NCBI GenBank assembly: GCA_947449765.1
Contig: CANFSP010000002.1
Location: forward strand, 186,001 to 250,000
Direction: 5' to 3'
DNA: 64,000 nucleotides
Origin: Actinomycetota bacterium
GTDB taxonomy: Bacteria; Actinomycetota; Actinomycetes; Actinomycetales; Microbacteriaceae
The notes beneath the pieces were generated by a model. The model was not told the DNA's origin and did no database searches. It saw only the letters and a program-made list of their open reading frames with translations. Shown here piece by piece: positions 17,559 through 25,646 of this stretch. Position 1 is the first letter of the stretch. Every line of letters begins with the position of its first letter. Both the position numbers and the translations under genes were made by a program.

Positions 17559-18608
17559 ATGACCAACACACTTGCTAAACCCACTGGGAATGTCAGCGTA
17601 GACACCAGTGAACTATCCTCTGCGGGACTCACCCGCACACGCCGCAACATTCTCAGCGGCATCGGAGAGCCAGTCGCCCTCCTCGGAGCACTCGTCGTTC
17701 TTATCGCGATCTTCTCCGCACTCAACCCTCGCTTCGCAACAATCACGAACCTTCAAAATGTTTTGAACCAGGCGAGCTTGCCCATCATCATCGGTGTTGG
17801 AGCAACCCTGGTCATCCTCATCGGATCTATCGACCTCTCCGTTGAAGGAGTCATGGCAGCATCCGGTGTCGCCTTCGTGCTGATGAGCGCTAACACTCGG
17901 GGCGGTCAAGATATGGGAATCTGGGCCTTCATCGTGCCGCTCGCCCTGGGAATTGTTCTCGGAGCCGCAAACGGTCTGATTTACACGCTGCTCAAAGTGC
18001 CTTCCTTCATCGTGACTCTCGGCATGTGGTTTATCGGATTCGGTATCGCGACCATTCTGTATGGAACCGATGCCTATCCGGAGCTCACTAACGAGACACT
18101 CACTCAGTGGGCAGCCAAGATTGAACTCGGTCTCCCCAATGTGTTCTGGCTAGCAGCAGCCCTCGTCATTGTCGCCGCGCTTGTCTTGCGTTACACCCGC
18201 TTTGGTCGTGCAGCACTGGCAATCGGTAACAACGAGGACATCGCACGCGCCAACGGTATGCCCGTGCGCAAGCACAAGGTGACGACTTTCATCATCGCTG
18301 GCGCACTCAGCGGACTTGCGGGAATTCTCGCAACCATGCAGATGGGTGGCACGTCCAACCACATCGGTGAGGGCTACCTCTTCTTGACCCTCCCAGCCGT
18401 AGTAATCGGTGGCACCGCTCTCAGCGGTGGTAAAGGTGGCGTGCTTCGTACCTTCCTCGGCGTCATCCTGTTGACAGTCCTCAACAATGGACTCGTTCTT
18501 GCAGGTGTCAGCCCCAACTTCCAGTCCGCACTCTCCGGTGCGATCTTGGTCGTGGCCATTGTGGCAGCGGCGTGGTCGCAGCGTGGACGTCTAAGGATCG
18601 CAAAATGA
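17559..18608 (+). CDS. Sugar ABC transporter permease 1 (second system)
   Basis: Membrane subunit of 349 residues, RbsC-like BPD_transp_2 family, with about nine hydrophobic segments. GSIDLSVEGVMAASG in the first half and GGTALSGGKGGVLRT near the end are family features. The ATG at 17559 is chosen because GAAAGG lies 8 nt before it; a longer in-frame form starts within the hairpin. The stop overlaps the ATPase start as ATGA. With the second permease at 20149 it would form a heterodimeric pore. Confidence 0.92.
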   Translation: MTNTLAKPTGNVSVDTSELSSAGLTRTRRNILSGIGEPVALLGALVVLIAIFSALNPRFATITNLQNVLNQASLPIIIGVGATLVILIGSIDLSVEGVMAASGVAFVLMSANTRGGQDMGIWAFIVPLALGIVLGAANGLIYTLLKVPSFIVTLGMWFIGFGIATILYGTDAYPELTNETLTQWAAKIELGLPNVFWLAAALVIVAALVLRYTRFGRAALAIGNNEDIARANGMPVRKHKVTTFIIAGALSGLAGILATMQMGGTSNHIGEGYLFLTLPAVVIGGTALSGGKGGVLRTFLGVILLTVLNNGLVLAGVSPNFQSALSGAILVVAIVAAAWSQRGRLRIAK

Positions 18609-20143
18609 CACAGGAAACTTCTCAGGCAACGACGCCTACGCTTCGACTGACCGATGTTCGCAAGAGCTTCGGACCAGTGGATGCCCTAAAAGGCGTGAGT
18701 CTTTACATCAAAAAGGGCGAGGTCATTGGCCTCATCGGTGAGAACGGTGCCGGCAAATCGACACTTCTCAAAATCCTCACCGGCATCTACCAACCTGACG
18801 GTGGAACGATCGAGGTCAATGGTCGAGTGACCAAGTTCCGCGGTCCTCGGGATGCCTCGGCTGCGGGTATCGGAGTGGTTCACCAGGAGCAGTCGCTGTT
18901 CACCAACCTCACGGTTGCAGAGAACATCGCGATGAATGCGGGTGGACACCGAACAGGCACGCGGTTCGGCTTCTACGACTGGCGCGCGCTCAACAAAGCA
19001 GCCTCCGAAACACTGGAAATCATCGGATCCAAACTCAACCCCAAGACGCGTGTCGGTGACCTCTCATTTGTTGATCGTCAAATGGTTGAGATCGCGCGTG
19101 CCATCCGCACGGACACCAGCAAGGGTGGCTCGCCACTGGTCATTCTTGACGAACCAACCTCACTCCTCGAGCGTGGCGAGACCGCAGTCCTTGAGCGTGA
19201 GATTCGCAAGCTCAAGTCGTTCGGTTCGGTCATTTTTGTCTCGCACCGCCTCGACGAGATCATGCGCAACTGTGACCGCATCTTGGTCATGCGCAATGGT
19301 GAACTCGTGGCTGACCGCGTGACGGAATCCGTGACTGAAGATGAGCTCTTCAAACTCATGGTCGGCCACGCATCGCACGCGTCCAAGAGCGTTCGCAAGC
19401 CGGTTGACCCCAAAGCGACACCGATCCTCGAGGTCTATGGTCTTTCGCGCAAGGGGAAGTATCAGGATGTGTCACTTGCGGCTCACGCGGGCCGTGTCAC
19501 CGCCATCGTCGGAACGAGCGGCTCCGGTCGAGAAGAAGTATCGCGCGCCATTTTCGGTGCCGAGAAGTTTGACTCGGGAACGATTCGGCTCGATGGCTCA
19601 GAGGTGCGCGGATGGCGCATCCCGAAAGCCGTGCGCAAGGGTCTCGGTTTCGTCCCCTCAGAGCGCAAGGTTGAGGGCATGGTTGGTGGGTATTCCGCCG
19701 CCGAAAACATTGTGCTCACCAACCCTGGCAAGGCTGCTGTGGGACCAATAGTCCTGCCGTGGAAGCGGAACAAGATTGCTCAGGACTGGTTTACGACCCT
19801 CGACGTTCGACCTAACGACATCGGCCTCGAACTCGACCGCTTCTCCGGCGGAAACCAGCAGAAGGTTGTTCTCGCCAAGTGGCTGAACGATCCGGAGCTG
19901 CGGGTGCTGGTTCTTGACCACCCACTTCGTGGGCTCGACCCGGGTGCAGCCGAAACGGTGAACGAGCAGATCAAGAAGGCTGTGGCCAACGGTGCCGCTG
20001 TCGTGCTCCTTGCTGACACCCTCGAAGAAGCTCTCGACATGGGTGACGAAATTCTGGTGATGCGTGATGGCGCAGTCACCGCCCGCTATGACATGACCGT
20101 CGATGATCCGTCGACTCTCGACCTTCTCGAAAGGATGGTGTGA
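18605..20143 (+). CDS. Sugar ABC transporter, double-domain ATP-binding protein with degenerate second site
   Basis: RbsA/MglA-type ATPase of 512 residues. Domain 1 has a canonical Walker A GENGAGKST (45-53), Walker B LDEP (181-184) and switch histidine H214, but its signature is degenerate (LSFVDRQ, 153-159). Domain 2 has a perfect signature FSGGNQQK (413-420) but a Walker A without the usual lysine (GTSGSGREE, 303-311), LDHP instead of LDEP (437-440), and no H-loop histidine. Only one of the two composite ATP sites should therefore hydrolyse. The ATG at 18605 overlaps the permease stop; an upstream GTG lies inside that gene. Confidence 0.93.
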   Translation: MTQETSQATTPTLRLTDVRKSFGPVDALKGVSLYIKKGEVIGLIGENGAGKSTLLKILTGIYQPDGGTIEVNGRVTKFRGPRDASAAGIGVVHQEQSLFTNLTVAENIAMNAGGHRTGTRFGFYDWRALNKAASETLEIIGSKLNPKTRVGDLSFVDRQMVEIARAIRTDTSKGGSPLVILDEPTSLLERGETAVLEREIRKLKSFGSVIFVSHRLDEIMRNCDRILVMRNGELVADRVTESVTEDELFKLMVGHASHASKSVRKPVDPKATPILEVYGLSRKGKYQDVSLAAHAGRVTAIVGTSGSGREEVSRAIFGAEKFDSGTIRLDGSEVRGWRIPKAVRKGLGFVPSERKVEGMVGGYSAAENIVLTNPGKAAVGPIVLPWKRNKIAQDWFTTLDVRPNDIGLELDRFSGGNQQKVVLAKWLNDPELRVLVLDHPLRGLDPGAAETVNEQIKKAVANGAAVVLLADTLEEALDMGDEILVMRDGAVTARYDMTVDDPSTLDLLERMV

Positions 20144-20148
20144 GTTCC

Positions 20149-21162
20149 ATGAACACAAGTTTCGCCGCGACAGCGTCAACCGGAGTCGTTGGGCAGACCA
20201 ATGGTGGTCTTCTCCAGCGCCGCATCGGAAAGCTGTGGCAAGCACTCGGACCACTCGTGATTTTCATCGTGATGTTCGGCATCGTGGCCATCCTCACCCC
20301 CACATTCGTTGGTGGTGGTGGGGTTACCATCGTTGCGTCCTCTGCCGCGCCCATTTTGCTGGTCGCCTTGGGTCAGGCGTTCGTTCTTAACATTGGTTCG
20401 ATTGACCTGTCCAACGCTGCCATCACCGTGCTCGGCGCCATCCTTCTGGCTATGACCCTCGGCCCGCTCGGTGCCGTCGCGCCTCTGCTCGTGCTGGTCA
20501 TCGTCACGCTCTTTGGCGCAGTAAACGGACTCTTGGTTGCCTACATGCAGGTTCCGTCCTTCGCGTTGACGCTGGGAACGCTGGGAATCTTCCAGTCGGC
20601 GGCCCTGGTGGTCAGCGGAGCAACGACGGTCTACGTCGAATCGAACGGTGAACTCGTGTCATGGCTGTACACGACAGCCATTGCGAGCCTCCCGATGACA
20701 TTCCTGTTGGGCGTGATTGTGGCGGTGGTTGCGTGGCTGTTCCTGCGCTTCACTCGCCCGGGACAGGGCATGACAGCCATCGGAAAGAACGAGTCGGGAG
20801 CGATCTTCTCGGCTGTTCGCAACCGTGGACTCAAGGTCGTTGCCTACGCACTCTCTGGCTTCATGGCCGGGCTCGCGGGAACCACAATCATTGCGCAGGC
20901 GGGCTCCGCTTCACCTATGGGTCTCGGTAGCGACTTGTTGCTCCCGGGAATTGCTGCCGCGATTGTCGGTGGCACCTCGATTTCCGGCGGTGTGATGAAC
21001 CCGATCAACGTCATCTTTGGCGCCCTGACCGTTGCGCTCGTTCCCATCGCTACCACTGCGCTTCATTTCGACCCGTCAACCCAAAACTTGGTCTATGGCG
21101 TTGTGATTATCGTTGTCGTTGCACTAACGCTCACCCGTTCGCGTAGCGCCACAGTTAAGTAA
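20149..21162 (+). CDS. Sugar ABC transporter permease 2 (second system)
   Basis: Second RbsC-like membrane subunit, about 337 residues, with GSIDLSNAAITVLG and a late GGTSISGGVMNPIN loop. The start is ambiguous: ATG at 20149 or an in-frame GTG at 20140 that overlaps the ATPase stop; the AAAGGA site fits neither spacing well. Together with permease 1 it makes a two-permease importer, unlike the single-permease system at 1414. The dipeptidase gene follows after 10 nt and is probably co-transcribed. Confidence 0.9.
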   Translation: MNTSFAATASTGVVGQTNGGLLQRRIGKLWQALGPLVIFIVMFGIVAILTPTFVGGGGVTIVASSAAPILLVALGQAFVLNIGSIDLSNAAITVLGAILLAMTLGPLGAVAPLLVLVIVTLFGAVNGLLVAYMQVPSFALTLGTLGIFQSAALVVSGATTVYVESNGELVSWLYTTAIASLPMTFLLGVIVAVVAWLFLRFTRPGQGMTAIGKNESGAIFSAVRNRGLKVVAYALSGFMAGLAGTTIIAQAGSASPMGLGSDLLLPGIAAAIVGGTSISGGVMNPINVIFGALTVALVPIATTALHFDPSTQNLVYGVVIIVVVALTLTRSRSATVK

Positions 21163-21172
21163 AGGATCAGAG

Positions 21173-22669
21173 ATGTCTCTCACAATTTCTCCGAGTGTTC
21201 CCACCAAGAATGTCTTGAGCGCCCTCGAGCCTCAAGAGGTGCTCGGTTTGTTCGAAGTTCTTGCCAACATTCCTCGCGGGTCTGGAAATGAATCCGGTGT
21301 TGCGGACTGGGTGGTGGCCTACGCGAATGAGCTCGGACTCGAAGCCATCAAGGATGAGCTCAGTTGCGTACTCGTGCGTAAGCCTGGTCAGGGTGGTCTG
21401 GAAAATGCTGCGCCCCTGGTGCTCCACGGTCACTTGGACATGGTGTGCGAGAAGGCCGAAGGTGTTGATTTCGACTTCGTGAACGACCCGATTAAGTTGG
21501 TGCTGGATGGCGACTTCATCACCGCTGATGGAACGTCGCTCGGTGCTGATAATGGCATCGGCGTGTCATACATCCTCGCCCTGCTTGCGGACAAAAACAC
21601 GCCTCACCCACCGCTCGAAGCGGTACTGACCGCGATGGAGGAGCTCGGAAAGGGTGGTGCCGCGAAGTTCGACACCACGCAACTCAAGGGTCGTCGCATG
21701 ATCGACTTCAACTGGATTACCGACAAGGAGATCCTCGCCGGTTGCTCAGGTGACGTCACGTTCAGCGTGGATATTCCTGCCGAATATGAGGCAACACCGA
21801 CGAGCCACTCCACGGCTCGTCTGCTCATGGTTCGTGGCCTTCAAGGAGGTCACTGCGAATTCGACATCCAACTCGAACGAGCTAACTCGCTTCAGGTTTT
21901 GGCCCGTGCCATCAATGCGGTTGCTGACAAGATCGATGTGCGGATCGCCTCCCCATTCGGTGGTGCACAAAACAACGCCATCCCTGCTGACGCAGAAGTG
22001 GTGCTCGCCATTCGTCCCGAAGACAGCGACACGGTAAGTGCTGTGATCGCCGACCTCGACACCGCACTTCGGTACGAGTACGGCGTCAGTGACCCGGGTG
22101 TGCGACTGGAGCTCGCTCCGGCGGATGCGCCTGCACAGGTGTTCTCGCAAGCCGCAGCCCGCCGCTTCACTGCCGTCACGTTGCTCATTCCTCACGGAGT
22201 GATCAGCTGGAACCTGCGGGTTCCCGGTCGCGTGGAAACGTCGAACAACTTGGGAACGATTCGACCCACTGCTGACGGAATTCAGCTCATGTCGACAATC
22301 ACCTCCGCTGTGACCTCACGCAAGCACGAACTCTTTGACCGCGTTCGAGCGCTTGTGAGTTCTGTCGGAGGTGGCGTCACCATGGCGCAGTTCGGTCTCG
22401 ATGCCCCTGAGTTCCCGTACCGTCCGGACTCCGAGTTGCTTGCCGTTGCAACACAGGCTTATCGCGACGTTTTGGGTGCTGAGCCGAATGTTGAGGTCTC
22501 CCAGTGTTCACTTGAGCTCGGCATGTTCAGTCGCCGCGTGCCGGTAGCAGACATCATCTCGATCGGTACGGAGCTGCACGCGCTCCACTCGCCCGCCGAA
22601 AAAGTCAATTACAAATCCGTCGAGCGCGTCTGGCCACTCGTAAAAGAGGTCGTATCGCGTCTCGGCTAG
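21173..22669 (+). CDS. pepD: M20 family dipeptidase, PepD-like (aminoacyl-histidine dipeptidase)
   Basis: Metal-dependent cytoplasmic dipeptidase of 498 residues; PepD cleaves beta-Ala-His and unspecific dipeptides. Di-zinc blocks are VLHGHLDMVCEK, DGTSLGADNGIGVSY and AMEELGKGG, with a C-terminal ELHALHSPAEKVNYKSV histidine block. Length fits PepD (about 485). It is an unexpected last gene for a sugar import operon: it follows the permease by 10 nt and ends at a strong terminator. It may hydrolyse an amino-acyl conjugate of the imported compound, but this is inference. Confidence 0.88.
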   Translation: MSLTISPSVPTKNVLSALEPQEVLGLFEVLANIPRGSGNESGVADWVVAYANELGLEAIKDELSCVLVRKPGQGGLENAAPLVLHGHLDMVCEKAEGVDFDFVNDPIKLVLDGDFITADGTSLGADNGIGVSYILALLADKNTPHPPLEAVLTAMEELGKGGAAKFDTTQLKGRRMIDFNWITDKEILAGCSGDVTFSVDIPAEYEATPTSHSTARLLMVRGLQGGHCEFDIQLERANSLQVLARAINAVADKIDVRIASPFGGAQNNAIPADAEVVLAIRPEDSDTVSAVIADLDTALRYEYGVSDPGVRLELAPADAPAQVFSQAAARRFTAVTLLIPHGVISWNLRVPGRVETSNNLGTIRPTADGIQLMSTITSAVTSRKHELFDRVRALVSSVGGGVTMAQFGLDAPEFPYRPDSELLAVATQAYRDVLGAEPNVEVSQCSLELGMFSRRVPVADIISIGTELHALHSPAEKVNYKSVERVWPLVKEVVSRLG

Positions 22670-22684
22670 CTCACAGCCCGAACG

Positions 22685-22717
22685 AAAGAGACCCCGTCCA
22701 GCGGACGGGGTCTCTTT
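22685..22717. terminator. Bidirectional Rho-independent terminator
   Basis: A 15-bp perfect stem (22685-22699 with 22703-22717), 3-nt loop AGC, flanked by AAA and TTT, sits between the convergent pepD and SorC-type regulator genes. Confidence 0.88.
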
Positions 22718-22729
22718 GCGTGACTTTGG

Positions 22730-23710
22730 TTACTTGGCGGGGCCCTGTTCGAGCATGTACTCGGCGGTTTCCTCATCCGTGACGAGAACGTTAATCCAAC
22801 CACCCCGAACAGCAGCCAGCGCGGCAGCATGCTTGCTCGCGCCACCGGAAACGCCGATGCGACGGTTAGCTTTCTTGAGCTGATCCAGCGTCACGCCGAC
22901 AACGAGTTCGTCCAGATCCGTATCCACGGGCTCGCCGTTTTCATCAATAAAACGCAGGTTGATTTCGCCCACGGCTCCGGCCTTGCGAACCTGCTCAAAT
23001 TGTTCCGGAGAGAAAAAGTTTCCGTCGGCGACGCGCTCTGATCGAATCTCACAATTGCCGAGACCCACGAGGGCGATGTCCAAATTGTCCATGGCCTCGA
23101 GGGCAACTCGGGCGTGCGGGTCATTATCGAGGATGACCTTCTTAACTTCGACGGAGGGGACAACTCCGGGCACACGGAGAAACACGGGCTGCGCATCCGT
23201 CAAATTTGCGAGCCGCTCGGTCGCCGTCGTGGCTTCGTGCTGCAGGGTGGGTTGCCCGACGCCACCGAGAAGTTCGACGACCGACTGTGCCTTGGCGTGG
23301 GGGAAGCGACTGAGTGCTCCGACGAAGTTGCGCATTGACCGAGACCACGACGTGAAGCCAATGACCTTGTTTTCAATCGGCAGAACCTCGAAAACATTTG
23401 CGAGTGCGCGACCGAGGGTGGCAGCGCTCTCTTCGGGGTCTTCACCCGAGGAATCCACGACGTGGACTTCAAGGAGTCCGAAAACCTGCTCGAGCCGCTG
23501 CTCCAAATCCGAGTTGAGGCCCGGCGGTGGAACCACCACTGTTCGAATGATGTTTGCTTCTTCGGCGGCCGAGAGAAGTCGTGAGACGCGCGCTTGAGAG
23601 AGGCCCAGGGTGCGAGCAATCTCGGACTGCACCATGCCGCGATTATGGTACAAGTGCGACACCTTGGTCATCATACGTAACTGGTCTAAGTCACGGGGGT
23701 CGGGTCTCAT
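22730..23710 (-). CDS. SorC/DeoR-family sugar-responsive transcriptional regulator
   Basis: DNA-binding regulator of 326 residues. An N-terminal helix-turn-helix (QSEIARTLGLSQARVSRLLSAA) is followed by a SorC sugar-binding domain with the phosphosugar-isomerase-like fold (VIGFTSWSRSMRNFV, ALVGLGNCE, GVSGGASKHAAALAAVRGGW). Family members such as SorC, LsrR and EryD respond to phosphorylated sugars or polyols. The ATG at 23710 is preceded by GAAGGAG; a longer frame to 23758 is less likely. It is divergent from the glpD-glpK pair, and TGAATATTC sites flank its start, which suggests autoregulation and control of the whole regulon. Confidence 0.9.
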   Translation of the reverse strand: MRPDPRDLDQLRMMTKVSHLYHNRGMVQSEIARTLGLSQARVSRLLSAAEEANIIRTVVVPPPGLNSDLEQRLEQVFGLLEVHVVDSSGEDPEESAATLGRALANVFEVLPIENKVIGFTSWSRSMRNFVGALSRFPHAKAQSVVELLGGVGQPTLQHEATTATERLANLTDAQPVFLRVPGVVPSVEVKKVILDNDPHARVALEAMDNLDIALVGLGNCEIRSERVADGNFFSPEQFEQVRKAGAVGEINLRFIDENGEPVDTDLDELVVGVTLDQLKKANRRIGVSGGASKHAAALAAVRGGWINVLVTDEETAEYMLEQGPAK

Positions 23711-23743
23711 CCTTGAGCTCCTTCGTCGGGTTGATCGCCAGTC

Positions 23744-23753
23744 TGAATATTCT
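23744..23753. promoter_or_regulatory. Candidate SorC-type operator in the regulator leader
   Basis: TGAATATTCT lies about 34 nt before the regulator start, nine of ten bases identical to the perfect TGAATATTCA palindrome at 16263. GAATGAATTC follows at 23764. Confidence 0.5.
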
Positions 23754-23853
23754 CTCAAACTACGAATGAATTCTATGGTAACGCAAAAACATCAGTCTTT
23801 TTATGGCCTATTTGCGCAGCTACTATTCACATAGCACGTCACATCGAGTATAT

Positions 23854-23888
23854 TTGAATAAGTCCTCACAGACTGACTAAATATTCTA
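23854..23888 (+). promoter_or_regulatory. Candidate promoter/operator of the glpD-glpK operon
   Basis: TTGAAT (23854-23859) and TAAATA (23878-23883), 18 bp apart, resemble a promoter. AAATATTCTA overlaps the -10, again a match to the TGAATATTCA core. Confidence 0.4.
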
Positions 23889-23930
23889 AACTGTTGGTGA
23901 TTGTCACCAATCCTCAAGGAGACTCCCGTC

Positions 23931-25631
23931 GTGACGAAAAAGCCATCCACCTCGACCTATGACCTCATCGTGGTCGGTGCCGGAATTAACGGACTCGGAA
24001 TTGTTCGGGATGCGGCGGAGCGTGGTCTCACAGTCGCCCTCGTGGAACAACAGGATTTTTGTTACGGAGTTTCGGCATGGTCGGGACGTCTCGTGCATGG
24101 CGGGCTTCGGTACCTCGAGCACGGCGATATCCCGCTTGTGCGCGAGTCCCTGCGTGAACGCGAATTGCTGTTTCGGGTTGCGCCCCACCTCGTCAAGCCA
24201 GTTCGCTTGATCATGCCGTTCTACTCTCGCAATCGTCGACCATCCTGGATGATTCGAATGGGCATGATTGCCTACGACGTCCTCTCCTTTGATAAGTCGG
24301 TGAAGTCTCACCGCATCCTCGGCAAGAACCAGGTCTCGCAGCGATTCAGCGGCATGGCTCGCGAAGGTTTGAGCGGCGCTGCCCTGTTTACCGATGGCCA
24401 AGTGGAGTACGCCGAGCGGCTGTGCACTGAACTTGCTGTGGCCGCGGCTGAGGCCGGGGCAGAGTTCTATCTGCACTCCACGGTTACCCAGATTCTCACC
24501 GACGGCGATTCGGGAGCGCGTCGCGTGACCGGCATCCAAGCGGTGAAAGCGAACGGCGAGAAATTCACGCTTCGGGCAGACCTCGTCATCAACGCTGGGG
24601 GTCCTTGGGTGGATAGGGTTCTGCACGGAGCGTCAGACAAGACTGCCGTGGAATCGAAACGCCTGATTGGCGGGTCAAAAGGCAGCCACATCATCGTGGA
24701 GCCATTCGACGGAGCCCCCACAGATGTCGTCTACTATGAATCGCAAACCGACGGCCGTTTGGTTCTCGTGATTCCGTGGATGGGTCGATACTTGATCGGC
24801 ACCACCGACCGTCTCTTTGCCGAAGATCCCGCGCGTGCGCGTTGCGAACTGGATGAAATTGAGTACCTGCTTACTGAGGCGAACACACTCATGCCAAACG
24901 CACACCTCACCCTCGGTGACGTGATCTACACCTACAGCGGCGTGCGCCCACTGCCCTACGCACCGGGCGTCTCGGAGTGGAAGATTCCCCGTAGTCACAT
25001 TGTTTTTGACCATGCCGCGGATGGGTACCCCGGTCTGCACTCAATTGTTGGAGGCAAGCTCACTACCTATCGCCAGCTCGCCGAGGATTCGGTGGACCTC
25101 GCCGTGAAGCAACTCGGCCGAGGCACTAAGAGGCCAGTGAGCAAGAATCTTCCGTTTCCGGGTGCACGTACGGCAGATCGTGAGGCTTTTGAGCTGGAGT
25201 TCCGGTCCACGGCGCGCCTGGATGCGGATACCGTTGATCGACTCCTGGCGCTCTACGGCACTCGTGCTGCGGACGTTGCTGCTCTCGCCGAGGCCAGCCC
25301 CGCCTTGGCGGAACGATTCGATCCAAACTCGGCTGCGATTGCTGCTGAGCTGATTTTTGCCGTCGACGCAGAGTTCGCCGAAACGATTGCGGACGTATTT
25401 GCTCGGCGCATCTTGCTCGCGTTCGAACCCGGTCATGGTCTTGCCGGGTTGAGTCGGGCCAGTGCAATCTTGGCTAAGCACTGCGGGTGGAGTGCTACCG
25501 CCAAAAAGGCGCAAGAAGCGGATTACCTGGCCTGGCTAGACCACCTTCGGGTTCCCGGTGCTCCCGTGGAGAAGCGCTCGAAGGCAAGAAAAACCAGTCA
25601 GAAAACGGCGCTTGTGTCGTCAACGAAATAA
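23931..25631 (+). CDS. glpD: FAD-dependent glycerol-3-phosphate dehydrogenase family protein (second copy)
   Basis: Flavoenzyme of 566 residues. FAD motif GAGING (16-21), then GRLVHGGLRYLEHGDIPLVRESLRER, GTTDRLF and SIVGGKLTTYRQLAEDS are all GlpD marks, with a C-terminal helical DAO_C-like domain and a lysine-rich tail. The GTG at 23931 follows AAGGAG by 9 nt; an upstream TTG is less likely. It is followed after 15 nt by a glycerol-kinase-like gene, the classical GlpD-GlpK pairing. Electrons would go to the quinone pool. It is clearly a paralogue of the enzyme at 13029 but diverged throughout. Confidence 0.92.
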   Translation: MTKKPSTSTYDLIVVGAGINGLGIVRDAAERGLTVALVEQQDFCYGVSAWSGRLVHGGLRYLEHGDIPLVRESLRERELLFRVAPHLVKPVRLIMPFYSRNRRPSWMIRMGMIAYDVLSFDKSVKSHRILGKNQVSQRFSGMAREGLSGAALFTDGQVEYAERLCTELAVAAAEAGAEFYLHSTVTQILTDGDSGARRVTGIQAVKANGEKFTLRADLVINAGGPWVDRVLHGASDKTAVESKRLIGGSKGSHIIVEPFDGAPTDVVYYESQTDGRLVLVIPWMGRYLIGTTDRLFAEDPARARCELDEIEYLLTEANTLMPNAHLTLGDVIYTYSGVRPLPYAPGVSEWKIPRSHIVFDHAADGYPGLHSIVGGKLTTYRQLAEDSVDLAVKQLGRGTKRPVSKNLPFPGARTADREAFELEFRSTARLDADTVDRLLALYGTRAADVAALAEASPALAERFDPNSAAIAAELIFAVDAEFAETIADVFARRILLAFEPGHGLAGLSRASAILAKHCGWSATAKKAQEADYLAWLDHLRVPGAPVEKRSKARKTSQKTALVSSTK

Positions 25632-25646
25632 CAGTAGGTATTGGGA

